Source of the DNA: Tetracentron sinense
Taxonomy: Eukaryota; Streptophyta; Magnoliopsida; Trochodendrales; Trochodendraceae
Reading direction: 5' to 3'
DNA: 64,000 nt
NCBI GenBank assembly: GCA_015143295.1
Contig: CM026561.1
Location: 38,134,875 to 38,198,874 of the forward strand
The translations under genes were made by a program, and so were the position numbers. The notes under the pieces were generated by a model, which worked only from the letters and a program-made list of their open reading frames with translations, did not search any database and was not told the DNA's origin. Shown here piece after piece: positions 11,401 to 26,100 of this stretch; positions within the stretch are counted from its first letter, which is position 1, and each line of letters starts with the position of its first letter.

Positions 11401-14400
11401 ATGTATAAATGGTGGTATCTCGGTAAAGTAAAGTATAGTAACCCCTTTCCTTATACAGTAAAACGGTATTTTAATTTATTACCAATGCATGTGAATGTGT
11501 GTTCATGAAACGATAATGTATGAAGTATAAAAAGTAAGAAAGTAAGAAAAGAAAGAAATTGACATAATGTATCTGTTGTTTCCGCACTCTGATTATATAT
11601 GTGAACTGATGTATGAAATTGTAAATTGTATACAAGTTAATGTTCATTATATTGTTCACTATGGTCTGTTATATACGCGGAGTAACTTGTTACTCAGCCG
11701 ATGACTTTTGTTGTCGGCAGGTTCAGGTTTTGATATTTATGCGCCCGGACCATGGGAAGAAGAAAAATATTTAGAAGAACCGGAAGATGATTATCCCGAG
11801 GAAGAACGGGATCTTGATTGTTAGCCCTATTGTTGAAGTTAATTTATTAGTAGTAAATTTTCAAGGAGACTTTAATTGACTTCATGGAGATTCATGTTTA
11901 ATTTAGTTTTGATTATGATCATGATGGATGATCAGGATTTATTATATTTCAGTTATAGTTAGGGATTATGAATTTAATTGATGTTATTAATTGAAGAAAT
12001 TTTTAGGTTCGTATTTTAGTATACCTTAAATGCTTTTAACAGGATGGTTTGTTAAGTAAGTCACGTGCCAAGATCTCACATTCTCCTAGGTGGGGTTTTG
12101 GGGTGCGACACCAAATCTCCTTCGTTGCCTGGAGGAAGAGAAGCTCATGAGAAATTTGGGGTTGCTTAGAATGCAGCAAACATAACAGTGAGATTTTTAG
12201 ACTCCCACTTGTCATATGAAAGCATTAAATGGATTAGGATCCACTATTCTCCCTGTAAAATATCCAATTTTGCCTCTTTTTTTACCGGTAAAAGAAAATA
12301 TATTAATAAAAAAAGGAAAGGGAGATTCACAAAAAGTGAATCACAATGAACCAAAACGAGCAACCCAAGAAGCAAACAATGAAACAAATCCCAAAAAACA
12401 GCAACACACACCCCTACTACCACTAGGAAATAAACTCATCAAACCCTATCTCCATCACATCGGCTTTAGTAAAGACCAAAACTCGCAACAATGCACACGT
12501 ACGGGAACACACTCTCTTGATAGTCGACGAAGAATTCTCGAACGCCCTCCTATTCCGCTCCTTCCACAAAACCACTCCTGATAGTAAGGCCCAAATAAGA
12601 TAGGTCGGGTTTTCCAACAAAACTGAAAGTCAGCTGGATAAATAGCCATGAAAAGATGAGGGGAAGACCCAAGCGACCCCTAGTTAGGAAAGGAAATACT
12701 GCCAGATACACCTCGCAAACGGGCAATGCACTAGCAAGTGGTCCACCAGGCACAGATAACAACGGTTCGGAAGACTCCACCCTCTTTTTCTTAAGTTATC
12801 CAAAGTAAGGATCTTGCTTAAAAAAATCGACCAAAGGAAAAAAGAGACCTTAGAAGGCATCCTAGAGCACCAAACAATCTGACGAGGGAAGCTCGAATAG
12901 GGGCATGGATAAGCTGCCTGTAAAAAAGATCTCACAGAGAACTGCCCTTTACTATTGCTAGCCCAAATTTATTTCCATGATTATGATCATGATGGGAAAG
13001 CGATAATGTCCGCTTGGACAAAACGATAATGTCCGGCGGCCAACTCTAACTTGGACAAAAAGTTAACAAACTCCTGAACTTCTCAAGGCTCCAGACCACT
13101 GAACCCTCTCTCTTAACATTCATGTCCACCACTACTGCGGATTTATCAGAGGAAATAGCAAAAAATGTTTAGAATTCCTGATTCAAAAGAGAAGGACCGC
13201 ACCAAGGATCAGACCAAAACTTAACTTCCGCACCATCCCCAATCACGAGATGAGTACGTTTGACGAAGCCGACCCAACCCGACACAATGCCTTTCCAAAG
13301 GCCTACCCCATGAGGACCCCTAGGCTGTCTTGGCTCCCATCGCTCTCTGCTCCCATGCCGAGCCACAACAACCGCTCTCCACAAGTTGTCACCTTCTTTC
13401 CCAAAACGCCAAAGCCATTTGCCCAACAAAGCCTTATTGACTGCCCTGATTGGCCATATATTAAGCCCCCACTCTCTTTTGGTAGACAAACCCAGTTCCA
13501 CTTTACCAGATGAAGCTAATTGATCACTCCCTTCTCATTCCACAGAAAATCTCATTGCAACCTTTCCATCCTAAATGCAAAAGACACAAGAATTCTAAAC
13601 AGGGAAAGGAAAAAAGTCGAAAGGCTACAAAACGTACTCTTCAACAAAATGAGTCTACCGCCTTTAGATAGAAGCGTAGATTTCCAACCCGCAACCTCTT
13701 GTGAAATCTCTCAATGATTGGCTCCCAGACCGACTTCGAATTGTAGGACGGCCCCAAAGAGAGACCTAAATACCTAGTTAGAAGCGAGCCGGTCTTACAA
13801 CCTAGACAGATAGCCAAAGACTCCAAGTTAGGCACCTCCCCTATAGCAAAGATCATACTCTTCTGAAAATTAATTTTCAACCCGGACACGGCTTCAAAGC
13901 ATCTGAAAAGATAGCGGATATGCATAAGATGCCTAGCTAAGGCTCCACAAAACAACAAAATATCATCTGCAAATTGAAGATGCGAAATCTTAACGGGAGG
14001 ACTACCCACCACAAATCCATCCCACACCGCCTCGGAGGCCCTTCGAATCATCCTACTAAGAGCTTCAGATACGATTATGAAAAGCTAGGGAGATAAAGAA
14101 TCTCCTTGGCACAAACCCCAAGAACTTTTAAAGAAACCAAAAGAGGAGCCATTAATGAGAACTGAAAAGGAAGGCGATGAATAGCAACACCTCATCCAAT
14201 CACGCCACTTGATCCCAAAGCCCATACGGCGAAGGATATAGTCTAAGAATCCCCAATTCACATGGTTATAAGCCTTTTCCATATCAATCTTGCATATAAT
14301 ACCTGGATCGCCCTTCTTTAGACGCTCATCCACCACTTCATTCACTATTAGGATCCAATCCAGAATTTGCCTCCCCCCACAAAAGCACTCTGTTCTGGGG

Positions 14401-16301
14401 ATCGATAAACATCTTTACAAACTGTGACCATCCCAAATAATTGCAACCATCCAACTTCATAGTTGTACTCTGCAAACTAGAGTTCTCCAGTAGAGAAACC
14501 ACATAAGATGGAACCTTGGGCTACTAGTGTGTGATGAACTTCCTTCCATATCACTAATCCCTGACATACTGTCAAGTTTGGAATTATACAATACTAGAGG
14601 AACAAGCCTAGAGCCTTCTGATCACCCAAAAATACTCAAACTGATAAAGAACAAAGCCAGTTTATAATAAACAGCCAACCAGACACCAATACTAATCTCC
14701 ACAGATAAGTTAATCTTCATAACATAGGACTACACAATCCAAATATGCCAAAAAAAAAAAAACAGATTTACAACACACATGCCTTCGAAATAAGCTTATA
14801 AGATTTTTTTTTTTAACCAAAGTACCCAATTGCACAAAACTTGTTTCAATCTCTCCAAAACTACGGAATAGATCAACCTTTATCAACTTAGCTCATAAAA
14901 CTAAGGAATCCAATCATCCGATTTGATCAAAAACAGAATTTTTTTTCCCGAAATCAAATGAATGGGCAATAGGCATAACACCAAATAAAAAATTTCTCAA
15001 AAAACTCTGTAAAAATAACCAAATTTATTAACATAAATTTCCTCTCACCAAATACTTTTTTTTCTCGATTTGAGTGGGCCTAACCATATCGATGCTGACA
15101 TCAGCCCCGGGTTGCGATCTTCTAGCCTTCTGGAACTATTAATGATCCTCTTGTAAGCTTTTTGCTCTATACCAAGTATGAATCTAACCCTAGATGTGAA
15201 CAAAGGAGAAAAGAACATATAATGTTCCTAAGAATAGAATGGTTGTTAGACACCTATGTGGTGTACACTCATGTTTTTATTAAGAAAATAATGTGAGGAC
15301 AAAACTACCCTCACTAGAGTGTAAAGCATGAATACATTAATCACACAACATATTATGGCCTTATAGATTTAGGCCCATCATAACAGTATCTATGTTCACA
15401 TCGGTTCCAGAGGTCGAAATAGAAAGTTTCATTAACCGTGACCGAGGCAATACAATATAGCTTCTAAAAAACAAGTAAACAACGAAACTCTAAACTATTA
15501 TAACATGCAAAAGAGAGAGGATCTAACCCTAGCCTTCCGGAACTATTAATGATCCTCTTGTAAGCTTTTCGCTCTATACCAAGTATGAATCTAACCCTAG
15601 ATGTGAACAAAGGAGAAAAGAACATATAATGTTCTTGAGAATAGAATGGTTGTTAGACAACTATGTGGTGTACACTCATGTTTTTATTAAGAAAATAATG
15701 TGAGGACAAAACTACCCTCACTAGGGTGTAAAGCATGAATACATTAATCACACAACATATTATGGCCTTATAGATTTAGGCCCATCATAACAGTATCTAT
15801 GTTCACATCGGTTCCAGAGGCCAAAATAGAAAGTTTCATTAACCGACCGAGACAATACAATATAGCTTCTAAAAAACAAGTAAACAAAGAAACTCTAAAC
15901 TATTATAACATGCAAAAGAGAGAGGATCTTAGCGCTCCCCCCCCCCCCCCCCCATACAGGACATAATTGAGGAGAGCCAATTTATGGACTTATAGATTTA
16001 GGCCCATCATAACAGTATCCATGTTCACATCGGTTCCAGAGGCCGAAATATTAACCGTGACAATACACTATAGCTTCTAAAAAACAAGTAAACAACGAAA
16101 CTCTATACCAATGTCTTAAAATGTGAAGGCGTGAGGTGAGGCGTTAGGACTTCAAGATGCGTGAGGCGTAAGCCTCACAAGAAAGCTTCATGCTCTCTAA
16201 TTTTAACAAATAAATAAAACATAAGAAAAATTACAAAAATATTCAAAAAGTTAATGGAAGATTATATATACATATATATAGAGGGAGAGAGACATAGATA
16301 C

Positions 16302-16350
<49 letters not shown>

Positions 16351-19300
16351 TGTACATTGTGTGTGTACGTGTGGGCGCACACGTACACATAGGAAATACT
16401 ATATGAATTAGTTTAAAGTTTTAACAAATAACAAATTTAAAATAAATGACATTTAAGGCATGAGATGTGAGCCTCATGGGGTTTAAGCCTCATGGTTGAG
16501 CCTCAAGGCGTTTTCCTTAAGTCTCGCCCTAAGGCAAGCCTCGAGGCGTAAGCCTCACACGCTAAACACTGCTCTAAACTATTATAACATGCAAAAGTCC
16601 CCCCCCCCCCCCCCCCCCCCCAACACAAACACACACTCAGAGGACAGAATCGAGGAGAGCCAATTTATGCATATATAAAGGAAGAAAATGAACAAATTAG
16701 TCGCTAGCGCCTTCTTTTTAAGCAGGGCCAGGGTCTAGTTCATTACAACAGAGCAAATCAATAGCGATTCAAATCACCACTATTTCTAAGAAAATATTAG
16801 CAAAATCCAATTCACCAAGGGCATAACATACTAGAAAGGCGGAAGAACTTGTGTTGTCGCCCCAAATAGTTCAGATAATTCACTGATAAAGGAAAGAGAC
16901 AGAAAATGATAGAAATAATGAGCACACACCGCATCAACTTGTACTGCTTTATTGTTATGTACAGATGTTCCAGATATCCGAATGAGTGCAACACTATCAG
17001 CAGTGTAAGTATCATCATTCAACCCTTTGTCTGCTACAAGTTTTTTGTAACCAGAGCTTATTCCACCCTGAATAAGAGGACGACAGTACACATATGATAA
17101 CAGAATTAAGCTATAACAATCTAAACTCAAAACTAAAAATCTTGAAAACAGTTCTCAATTTATTAACAAATTTATAGCATAAATCTCATCATGAGTTCAA
17201 CTGAAAGTACCTTAAGAACAACCATAGGCTGGAAGAGTGCAATGAATTGTTGTGGCTCTTTCCCTTCAAAAATACGGCCCTGAAAGAAGCCCTATTTAGT
17301 GCCAACCTTAAAGTCACATTCCCTAACCTACTGAAAGGTGAAAAAACATGATACCTGAACAGGCCTCCCCTTTAAAGAGTTGGACATTGTATTAGCTAAC
17401 CGAATAGCCATCATTTGATCCTCCTGGAATAGAGAAATATAATCATTTTATCGTAGTTATGACCGTAAAGATTATGCCCAAACCAAACCAAGATTGACCG
17501 ACAATAGATGGAGACAAGAAACCCAATAAGTCTCTCAAAATACATAGATCGTCTTCGAAAAAATCAGGAAAATGTGATAGATACATGATATAATTTCAAA
17601 ACATAGTTGAAACTAGCAAGCAAGCCAATTGCTTCATAAAAGGTCAAACTGAGTGTAGTATCAATGGTACTCATTTGGGTCTGAAGTACCAATCTCAAGC
17701 ATAATGATTCCAGGGACCGGCATATAACCGTTTTTATGAAATCTCTTGTAAATATTAAAGAGTCGGTCTATGGGTATTCCTAAATATACTCCCAAATCTA
17801 CTCCCTAATCCTAACCGTTTATAACCAACCACTAAAGGCCAGGATTTGAGTTGACTTATTTTGTCTTTTCTAATGCCACATCAGCTTTAATCCTAACCGT
17901 TTAATAACTGCGATAAGCGGTTAGGATTTGGGAGTATATTTGGGAGTACACCTTGGGAGTATCCCTAGACTAATTCAATATTAAATACTAAAGAGACGAA
18001 TGCTGTAACTTACCAATACTACTTTCAATATGTTATAAAGACAATTTTCAAATCTATTTTAAGAACTTTTAGGAAACTCAAGGGAATTCATGATTGTGTG
18101 AAACTCTCTTATTTTAAGGCATAGGGCCAATATAAAATGAAACCTATTAAAGAAATTAGTCCACCAACAACCTATAGGTAAGAAAACAAAAGCAATTATG
18201 ACTTATGAGTTATGGTTTTAAGATTAAGTCAATTAAACCAAATAGAGAACAAGATTAGTAATACTCATTGCTACTGATACCATCTTAATTGTGTGGGAAT
18301 ACGGTATCCAATGACGTTCTAATAAATTTTCCTAATTACTTACCAATAGGCGACCAAAACAGTACCCAATAACATACCAGATATGAATCATACCCCCTTT
18401 TTTTTAAGCGGTGGTACATTGCACCAATTCCTGGCAACTATACTCAAAGTTAAAAGATTATGTATAGAATATCCGTACATTCTGAACCAACAAGGAAGAA
18501 AATTGAAAGGATGACAAGAATATTTTTTTTGATCGGTGTGACAAGAATATTTCACTATGATGTAACAACACAGTATTTTAGTTGGGATTTATATTTATAC
18601 TGTATAAAAATAGAAAGAAAAGGATAAACAAAGAAAAAGTTTAAAGGAAATGGGTATTGAATAAAGGAACTAAGTAAAACAAAAATCTCATTTACTTCCA
18701 CTATTTGTCTACTTTAGTTTTTCTTTTATTGATGCTATGTGTTTAGTTTATTATCTCATTAATATTTGGAAACCCTTCACTGTTTCTGAAAGAGTATAAA
18801 CCAAATTTATTGTCCCTATCACTAGGATATGCAAGAAATTGAGCAGCCATCTTAATTACTATGAAAAATTAAAAACAAAATTCAGAATTCAAATCCAACA
18901 AGCTATTGAAAAGAAGGCCATGTTCTTTTCGCAAGAATGGAACCCAAGAATTTTCAAATTCTCAAGAATTGATCGTTTTGATGTTGCTCTTTTGTTAAGA
19001 ATTCTTGGAATTTGTAATTCTTGTGTCACTTAAAAATCCATGAAATGTGGTTTTCAATACCCACTCCAAAGCTTAGGACTTCAATTCTCAGGTACATAGG
19101 AAATTGTTTTAGGAAGAGACCCCGATAAAAAAAAAACGAATCAGGACCTCTTTCTTATTTCATTTATTCATCTCGTCTTTCTCTCTCCTCTTCTCCTCTC
19201 CTCTGCTCTCCACCGCTCCCATCTTGTCCACATTGAACATTCTTTGGTCAAATCTTGCTACTCTATTTCTTTTCGGCTTGTCATTGTCAAACCTTACTAT

Positions 19301-20109
19301 TTAAAGGAACTCTATGAATCCTGGATTAATCTCATTTGTGTTAGAATAAAGAACATTGGGTGAAACAACAATGGATGAAATAGTCATTAACGTACTTTGA
19401 ATGGCCATGATCCGTTCTTCACATCAATAAACTTGGATATGGTTATTATCATACTTTCTTGCTCCATATCGTGGTGTTCAATACCTCATACCATTGATAT
19501 AAACACCGTGAACACGCTCCATCGAATGCACTGGAATTATTTTCATTATGCAATATTATCAAGAGTGCATTCGAAATGATAAAGGAACGTTGGGCCATTT
19601 TGAAGACATCTTTTCTTCGACATTAAGGTGCAAATGGGGGGTGGTCCTAGTTTGTTGTGCACTTCACAATTTTATTTTAAATGTGGACCCTTCTAATTTG
19701 CTGGAGGATGGGCTTGATGACAACTTTGGTGACTTGGAGTCTAGTGAGGCTACGTTTGAGGAAGACATCGCAAGCCTCGAGACAAATGATGCCAGTACAG
19801 CAAGAAGAGATGAACTAGCAACGCTAATGTGGAATGAATATAACACTTGAAAGTGGAATCTTGTTCGTATTTAGATGTGCGCAAATTATGTTAGAATAGA
19901 CTTTTATTGACTGTTATCTCGAATCTAGTTATTATGGCTATTGTTTGCAACAATGTTACTTGGTTTGCCGGTTCGCTCGGTTCGAATTCGGGTTTGCATT
20001 TCGCCACTCTAGAGTGAACCCGGTTCGCTAGGGGTAGGATGAGATAGTTCGTTTCTCGGTTTGCTTAGTTCTTTAGTTTGGTTCGCTAGCTTGGTTCGCT
20101 TATATAATA

Positions 20110-20150
<41 letters not shown>

Positions 20151-23100
20151 TCGTGTAAATAATATATTATAAATATTTAATTAAAAAAATATATTAAAAA
20201 ATAGGTTATTTTAGAAAAAATAGGTTTTATGGCCGATTCGCGAACCCAGAAAAAAAATTCACCGAACTCGAGGTATAAGTTCGTCGAACTTAAAGAACAA
20301 ATTTGCCGAACTCAAACAAAAAGTTTGCCGAACCCGAACAAAAAGTTCACCGAACCAATGCTATTGGGTTCGGGTAGCGGGTTCGCTCAATTTCACGAAC
20401 CCAAACGAACTGAACAGCGAATTGGTTCGCTCCGAACCAGTTCGCAGTTCGCAAACTGGTTCGCACTAGTAGGTAGCGAACTAGGTAACCCTGGTTTGCA
20501 ATGATTGAAATTGGAGGACTTGAAATAAAAATACTTATTATGGTCATGATTAGGGCTCTCAACGGGTCGGATTCGGACTGGATCTGCCTAGATCCGATTA
20601 AGAATCCAACAGATCTGAATCTGATCCGAGATCCGTCGGATCATGAATTAATCAATCCGAATCTCATTATATTTGTAAGATCCGAACGATCTGATCCAAT
20701 CCAATTAAGGTTAAATTTTAAAAAAAAACACTATTTTAATAATATAAAAATCTAATAATACCTTAATTAACTCTAATTTATGTTAATTTTTCAAAATTAA
20801 TACTTTATGTATAGAAAATCTATGTAATATATTTAAAATGATTTTAAAAAGTTATTATAATCGGATCAGATTACCCTATATCCGGATCCGATCCAATTAT
20901 AATCGGATTCCACTGATCCGATCCGACGGATCACATATAGGGTCCAAAGTCCGGCTAATCGGATCCGGATCCAATCCATTGCCAGCCCTAGTTATGATCG
21001 ACTCATTTACATATGGCTGACAATTTATAAATTAATGGTTACAAAGTTTTAACGTTCCATCATATCATCATCATTTATGTTTTCTATTAGGATGAGTGAA
21101 AAATGAAGCTAGAAGGAGAAGGGGAAGTATGTGGCCTACAGTCCTGAGATGGGCCTGGTATGTATTGATACTCTCGTTAAGAGTGTCATAAGGGTGGCAT
21201 GGATGATAATAGTTGGAGGCCACAGTCATATCAGGCCAGTATTAATACTATTGATGAGAAGCTTTCAATAAACCAAAAAAGGACAATATTAGAAGCAGAT
21301 TGAAGGCATGACACTCTTATCGAGAGTATCAATACATACCAGGTCCATCTCAAGACTCCAGGCCACATACTTCCCCTTCTCCTTCTAGCTTCATTTTTCA
21401 CTCATCCTAATAGAAAACATAAATAGTGTCATAAGGGCGGCAAGGGTGATAATGGTTGGAGGCCGCAGTCATACCAGGCCAGTATTAATGCTATTGACGA
21501 GAAGCTTTCAATAACCCAAACAAGGACAATATTAGAAGCAGATTGAAGGCATGAAGTTATATAACAATCTCACAAAACAAAGTGGGTTTGGACGGAATCA
21601 TGCAAAGAAAATGGTTAAAGTGTACCTCACTGTAGTTTTTAATAATTAATTTGTCATTATTTGATTACTTGTGCTATATTAAGATTTAAGAGCTTTTTCC
21701 TTTGCTATAAAGTCATCCTACTGCTACACAATGTCGTTCAAGATCCTTCCTCGACTATGATAACTTTGATGTCATCATAGGCAATGATCCAGCGCACAAG
21801 GGTGGGGCGCTTTCTAGGATAGATGCTGAAATTGCTGATGAGCAGGTCGCCGCAACAGGGGGGATGATATCCATGACATAGGAGTTGGCTTGGAGAATGT
21901 TTATAACGCAAAAGTTGAGCCACTTACCTTGCCAGCACCAACAAATGGAAATTCATCTTCATACATAAACAATGGAACCAAAAGAAGAATAGGAGTCGAC
22001 GAGAGGCTAGGGACAAGTCATCCATAATGAGTGAAAACATGAAGCTAGTAGCTGAGGCAATTCAGCATAAATTTGAACGGATTGATGTGGGTCAACTTAT
22101 GGTGGAACTTATGAAGATACTAGATTTTGACAATAGACTGATTATAGAATCTCTCGGGTATTTTTCATTTGATAAGCGGATAGATATGTCCTTATCAATG
22201 AATGAGGACCACAGGAAGATGTGGTTGTTAATGTGTCTTCGGGATTGTTGACCAATTTTTTGAACTCCTTATGTTTTTCTTTTGGGGACTTTGATTTCTA
22301 TGGTTTGCTAATACTTGTTGATTTATGTAATATTGATGATATATTTGTAAAAATGTATATATGTAATGTTCTCTTAATATAAGATGCTATTAGGGCTTTC
22401 TTTCCCTCACTAAGCAATTTACCATAATCTCTCTTCTTCCTCTCCTCTCTTTTCTTTTTTCTAAGCCATAAATCCACCAAAAAATATTTCCAACTTGGTA
22501 TCAGAGCTTAATAGAAGGAAGAAGGAGCTCAATTAAAGAAGAAGAAACCACCACAAGGAGAGGAGCTCCCTTGTGGCATCTCAACCATACAGCTGAATAA
22601 GCCGTATGGCCTAGATCTTGATTTTGGGTTTCTCCGAAGGTAATTTTTTAGAGAGTTTGATTTTAGAGGATTTTTGAATCATACATCTTGTGATTTGGTT
22701 CAGTTTTGAAAAAGTTACAATGATTTGAAGAAAATTCCAGCAAAATAACGGTTTTAGTTCAGATCTTTTTTTGCTCGAATGAGACAATTTTAATGGTGTT
22801 TGTTGATAATGGATGAGCCGTTTTTTTGTAAGGAATGTTTCCACACTGAGATTTGAAGGTTCTATGATGATTATTTCAAGTATGTTCTTACCGATTTTCA
22901 CTGTTAAAGGGAGTTTTATGCTTTGTTTGCTTATTACAACATCTTAGATGGTTGTTTTTGGTAATAGCTTTGGATAAGGTTTTGTTGAAGTTTTAATTAC
23001 TTGGAGGTGTGACTTAATTTTTCCCTAAAGTTTCTTCTATGGATGCTAAGAATCTTACTCCGCCGGCTTTTTCTGACTCTGTTGTTCACTCTATCACCAA

Positions 23101-26100
23101 TATTAAATTCAATGGTGATAATTTTCTTGTGTGACGAAGCTCGGTTGAGATTTATATTGGGGCTCGTTCTAAGATGGGGTATCTTGATGGTGAAACCTCT
23201 AAGCCGGAGACCAGTATTTCCGAAATTGCTACATAGAATGCCGAGAATTGCATTATTTTGGGCTAGTTGTTTAATTCTATGGAGCCTCGGATTGTCGGAA
23301 ATTACATTTTCCATAAGGATTGTCATGAGCTTTGGGATGCTCTTATTCAGACTTAGTAGAGAATGATGCTCAGATTTATCATCTTACACATGAGATTGCT
23401 CACTTTCAGCAAGGGGCTATGTTGGATACTATATGGTATACTATACATGTTATTTATGGGGGTATACTTGTCCTTTTGTACTTAGTTGGTTATAAAAGAT
23501 AACGAGTTAGAGAGTCATTAAGATCTCTCTCACTCTTTCTCCGTTTCTTCTCATCTTCTTCTTCTTCTTCTTCTTTCTTTTTATTATTTCATCCAAACCC
23601 TAGTCTTTTGATTAAAAATTGGTATCAGAGCACAAAAGAAGATCAAAGGCACAACTTTAAATCCAAACGAATCAATGAAAGGAGCAAGCTCCCAGTGGCG
23701 TCATCGTCCGTACAACTGACATTAGCCGTATGGACCAGAGGGTATGAACCCTGGTTTTGAAGGTATGGTTTGATATGGTTCTTTTTTTGAGTTTTTTGAG
23801 CCCTAGTTCATCAAATTTGGAGAAGTATTGGAGTTTCTATGATCTTTTTTCGGTAAAATACAGAAAAAATTCTGAAAAATTACAGTCTATTCATGCCTCA
23901 TTTTTCTATTAAAATTCTGGCTTTTGTGGTGAAGTATTCCTCCTCCTAGGAAATGTTTTTTGTTGTCTACCCTATGGAAGTGGTTTCATACTAATCCATT
24001 TTGTTTTGAAGGAGTTATGATTATTTTAGAAAGGCATATTGCTATTGTTTTTGGGGTTTTTTTGGTTCTTTGACTATTTTTTGGTTAGAACAACTTAGAG
24101 ATGACTTGCTCTACACTTGCATTGATGATTTGAAATATTGTTGGAGTATGATTGAAGTGTTTGATGTGTGCATTGATGAGTTGAAGTGGTTGGGAAGTGC
24201 TTGATGATTAGTTACGCCTAGAAGGTGTTTGTTTATTTGTGTAGGAGTGTGTACTCCTTGTGATATTGGGTTGTTGTCGTTTTTTCTTTGAGGATTCTTA
24301 AAAAGAGAAGCATAATGGAAGATTCTAAGGTTATTCAAACCCCTAGCGCTCCTGTGAGCAATGTTGGAACCCCGAACCTAAGGCATGGTGATGCCCCATA
24401 CCTTCAGATTACTACTGTAAAGCTGAATGGAAATAATTATCTAGCGTGGTCACAGTCAACTAAGCTTTATGTGAAAGTAAAATGAAAGATGGGCTAATTA
24501 ACCGGTACCACTCCTACACCTAACTCTAATGATTCATCCTATGCGAAGTGGGATGCAGAGAATGCCACCATCATGTCTTGGCTCCTCCATTCCATGCAAC
24601 CAGATATTAGCAGTAACTACTTGTTTATCTCCACTGCTAAGGAGATTTGGGATGTTGTCACTCAGACTTACTTAGAGGTTAGTAACACCACTAGAGCTTA
24701 TGAGCTACGACAACACATTTCTCAATTAAGACAGGGGGATACACCATTGTCCACATACTATTCTACTCTTCAGCGGTTGTGAGAAGAGTTGGACCATTAC
24801 CACTCCTTTAAGGAAAAGTGCAGTGAGGATACTGTCGCCCACGGGAATTTCCATTGAGGATGGTCGAGTATTTAAGCTGTTGGCATGGCATGACTGAACC
24901 TTGATTATGAGCAAGTTCGAGTTCATCTTTTGAGAAAGGAGCCACTACCTGCCCTCATAGAGGTGTATGCATACTTAGATAGGAAGGAGCGTCGTCGTAG
25001 TGCCATGCTTGATCATCCTCCCCAGGAGAGATCTGCCCTCTCATCTATGTCCCAGGAAGGCAAAGGTCGTGGTCATGGAACACGAGGAGGTGGTCGGTTT
25101 GGTTTTCCTGGAGATGATCGTAACAAGTTGAGGTGTGAGCATTGTGGTTGCACACATCACACCAAAGAGACATGTTGGGACCTTTATGGTCGCCCACAAC
25201 AGAGGGGACCCTCAGGCAAAGGCCGTGGAGGGGGATGATCAAGTGGTAGAGGGGGCTCCAGTGCTCATTCAATTGTTTCTTCTCCTACTGCTCCTCCTAT
25301 AGCACCATCTTTAAACAACTTGAGTTTTTCGCGTGCAGAGATGAAGCATCTTAGGCGTCTCATGGCTCAATTAGAACCCTCATCTGCCATGACCTCCTCA
25401 TTTGCGCGCACAAGTACTTCTGCCTCGGCCCTTAGTGCCTCCGCCTCTACACCCAGTCGCTCCTGGTAAAGGACATATTTCTGTTACTCCCTCTATGCCA
25501 TTGTCCTCTGTTCTCATGTTCCCAATTTTACTCTAAATCTCTTTTCTGTTAGTCATATTACTAAATCATTGAATTGTAGTTACTTTTTTTCCCTCTCACT
25601 GTGTTTTTCAGGACTTGGAGACGAGTACGACAATTGGTACAGGCCATGAGGAGGGAGGATTGTATCTGTTGGACCCTTTATCCAGTGTTACATCCCCCTT
25701 CCAGCAGATCTCATCTCACATTCGGATTATCACTACTCAGGAGGAATTGTTACAGTGGCACCGTCGATTTGGCCACCCTTGTTTTTTGCTTCTTAGACGG
25801 TTATTCCCTCGCATGTTTCTTTCTAGTTCTGTCAGTTCATTTCAATGTGAAACTTGTGAATTTGCAAAACATTGTAGAACCTTTTACTCTTCTCATGGTC
25901 ATAAATACAATTCACCGTTTGCTTTGTTCACTATGATGTCTAGGGCCCATCCCCAATTGCTTCTTTATCTGGTTTTCGTTAGTTTATTAGCTTTGTAAAT
26001 GATTTTTCTCATTCTACTTGGGTTTATCTCTTAAATCTAAAAGTGAGATATGCTCTGTTTTTAAGTCATTCCATGCTATAGTAACTACTCAGTTTGATGC

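Larger units (their letters stand above)
21073..22251 (+). pseudogene. PIF/Harbinger ORF1 (Myb/SANT-like protein), rearranged
   Basis: Blocks typical of the Myb/SANT-like partner protein of PIF/Harbinger transposases occur in order: [11 protein letters not shown] (about 21450); N-L-T-K-Q-S-G-F-G near 21560-21590; I-G-N-D-P-A-H near 21778; and a C-terminal segment at 22027-22251 ending at a stop. These proteins help bring the transposase to the element ends. Stops, frameshifts and an inverted segment (see the repeat entries at 21073-21554) break the N-terminal part. The 5' LTR of copia A starts 64 bp after its stop codon. Confidence 0.75.

Noticed and set aside
11083..11659. Open frames inside the solo LTR
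   Set aside because: Low-complexity, A/T-rich chance frames without motif; LTRs of this size are non-coding.
17757..17997. TAAAGAGTC and TAAAGAGAC as a 9-bp target duplication of the 17.8-kb MITE
   Set aside because: The right copy lies about 18 bp outside the inverted repeat, so the placement does not fit.
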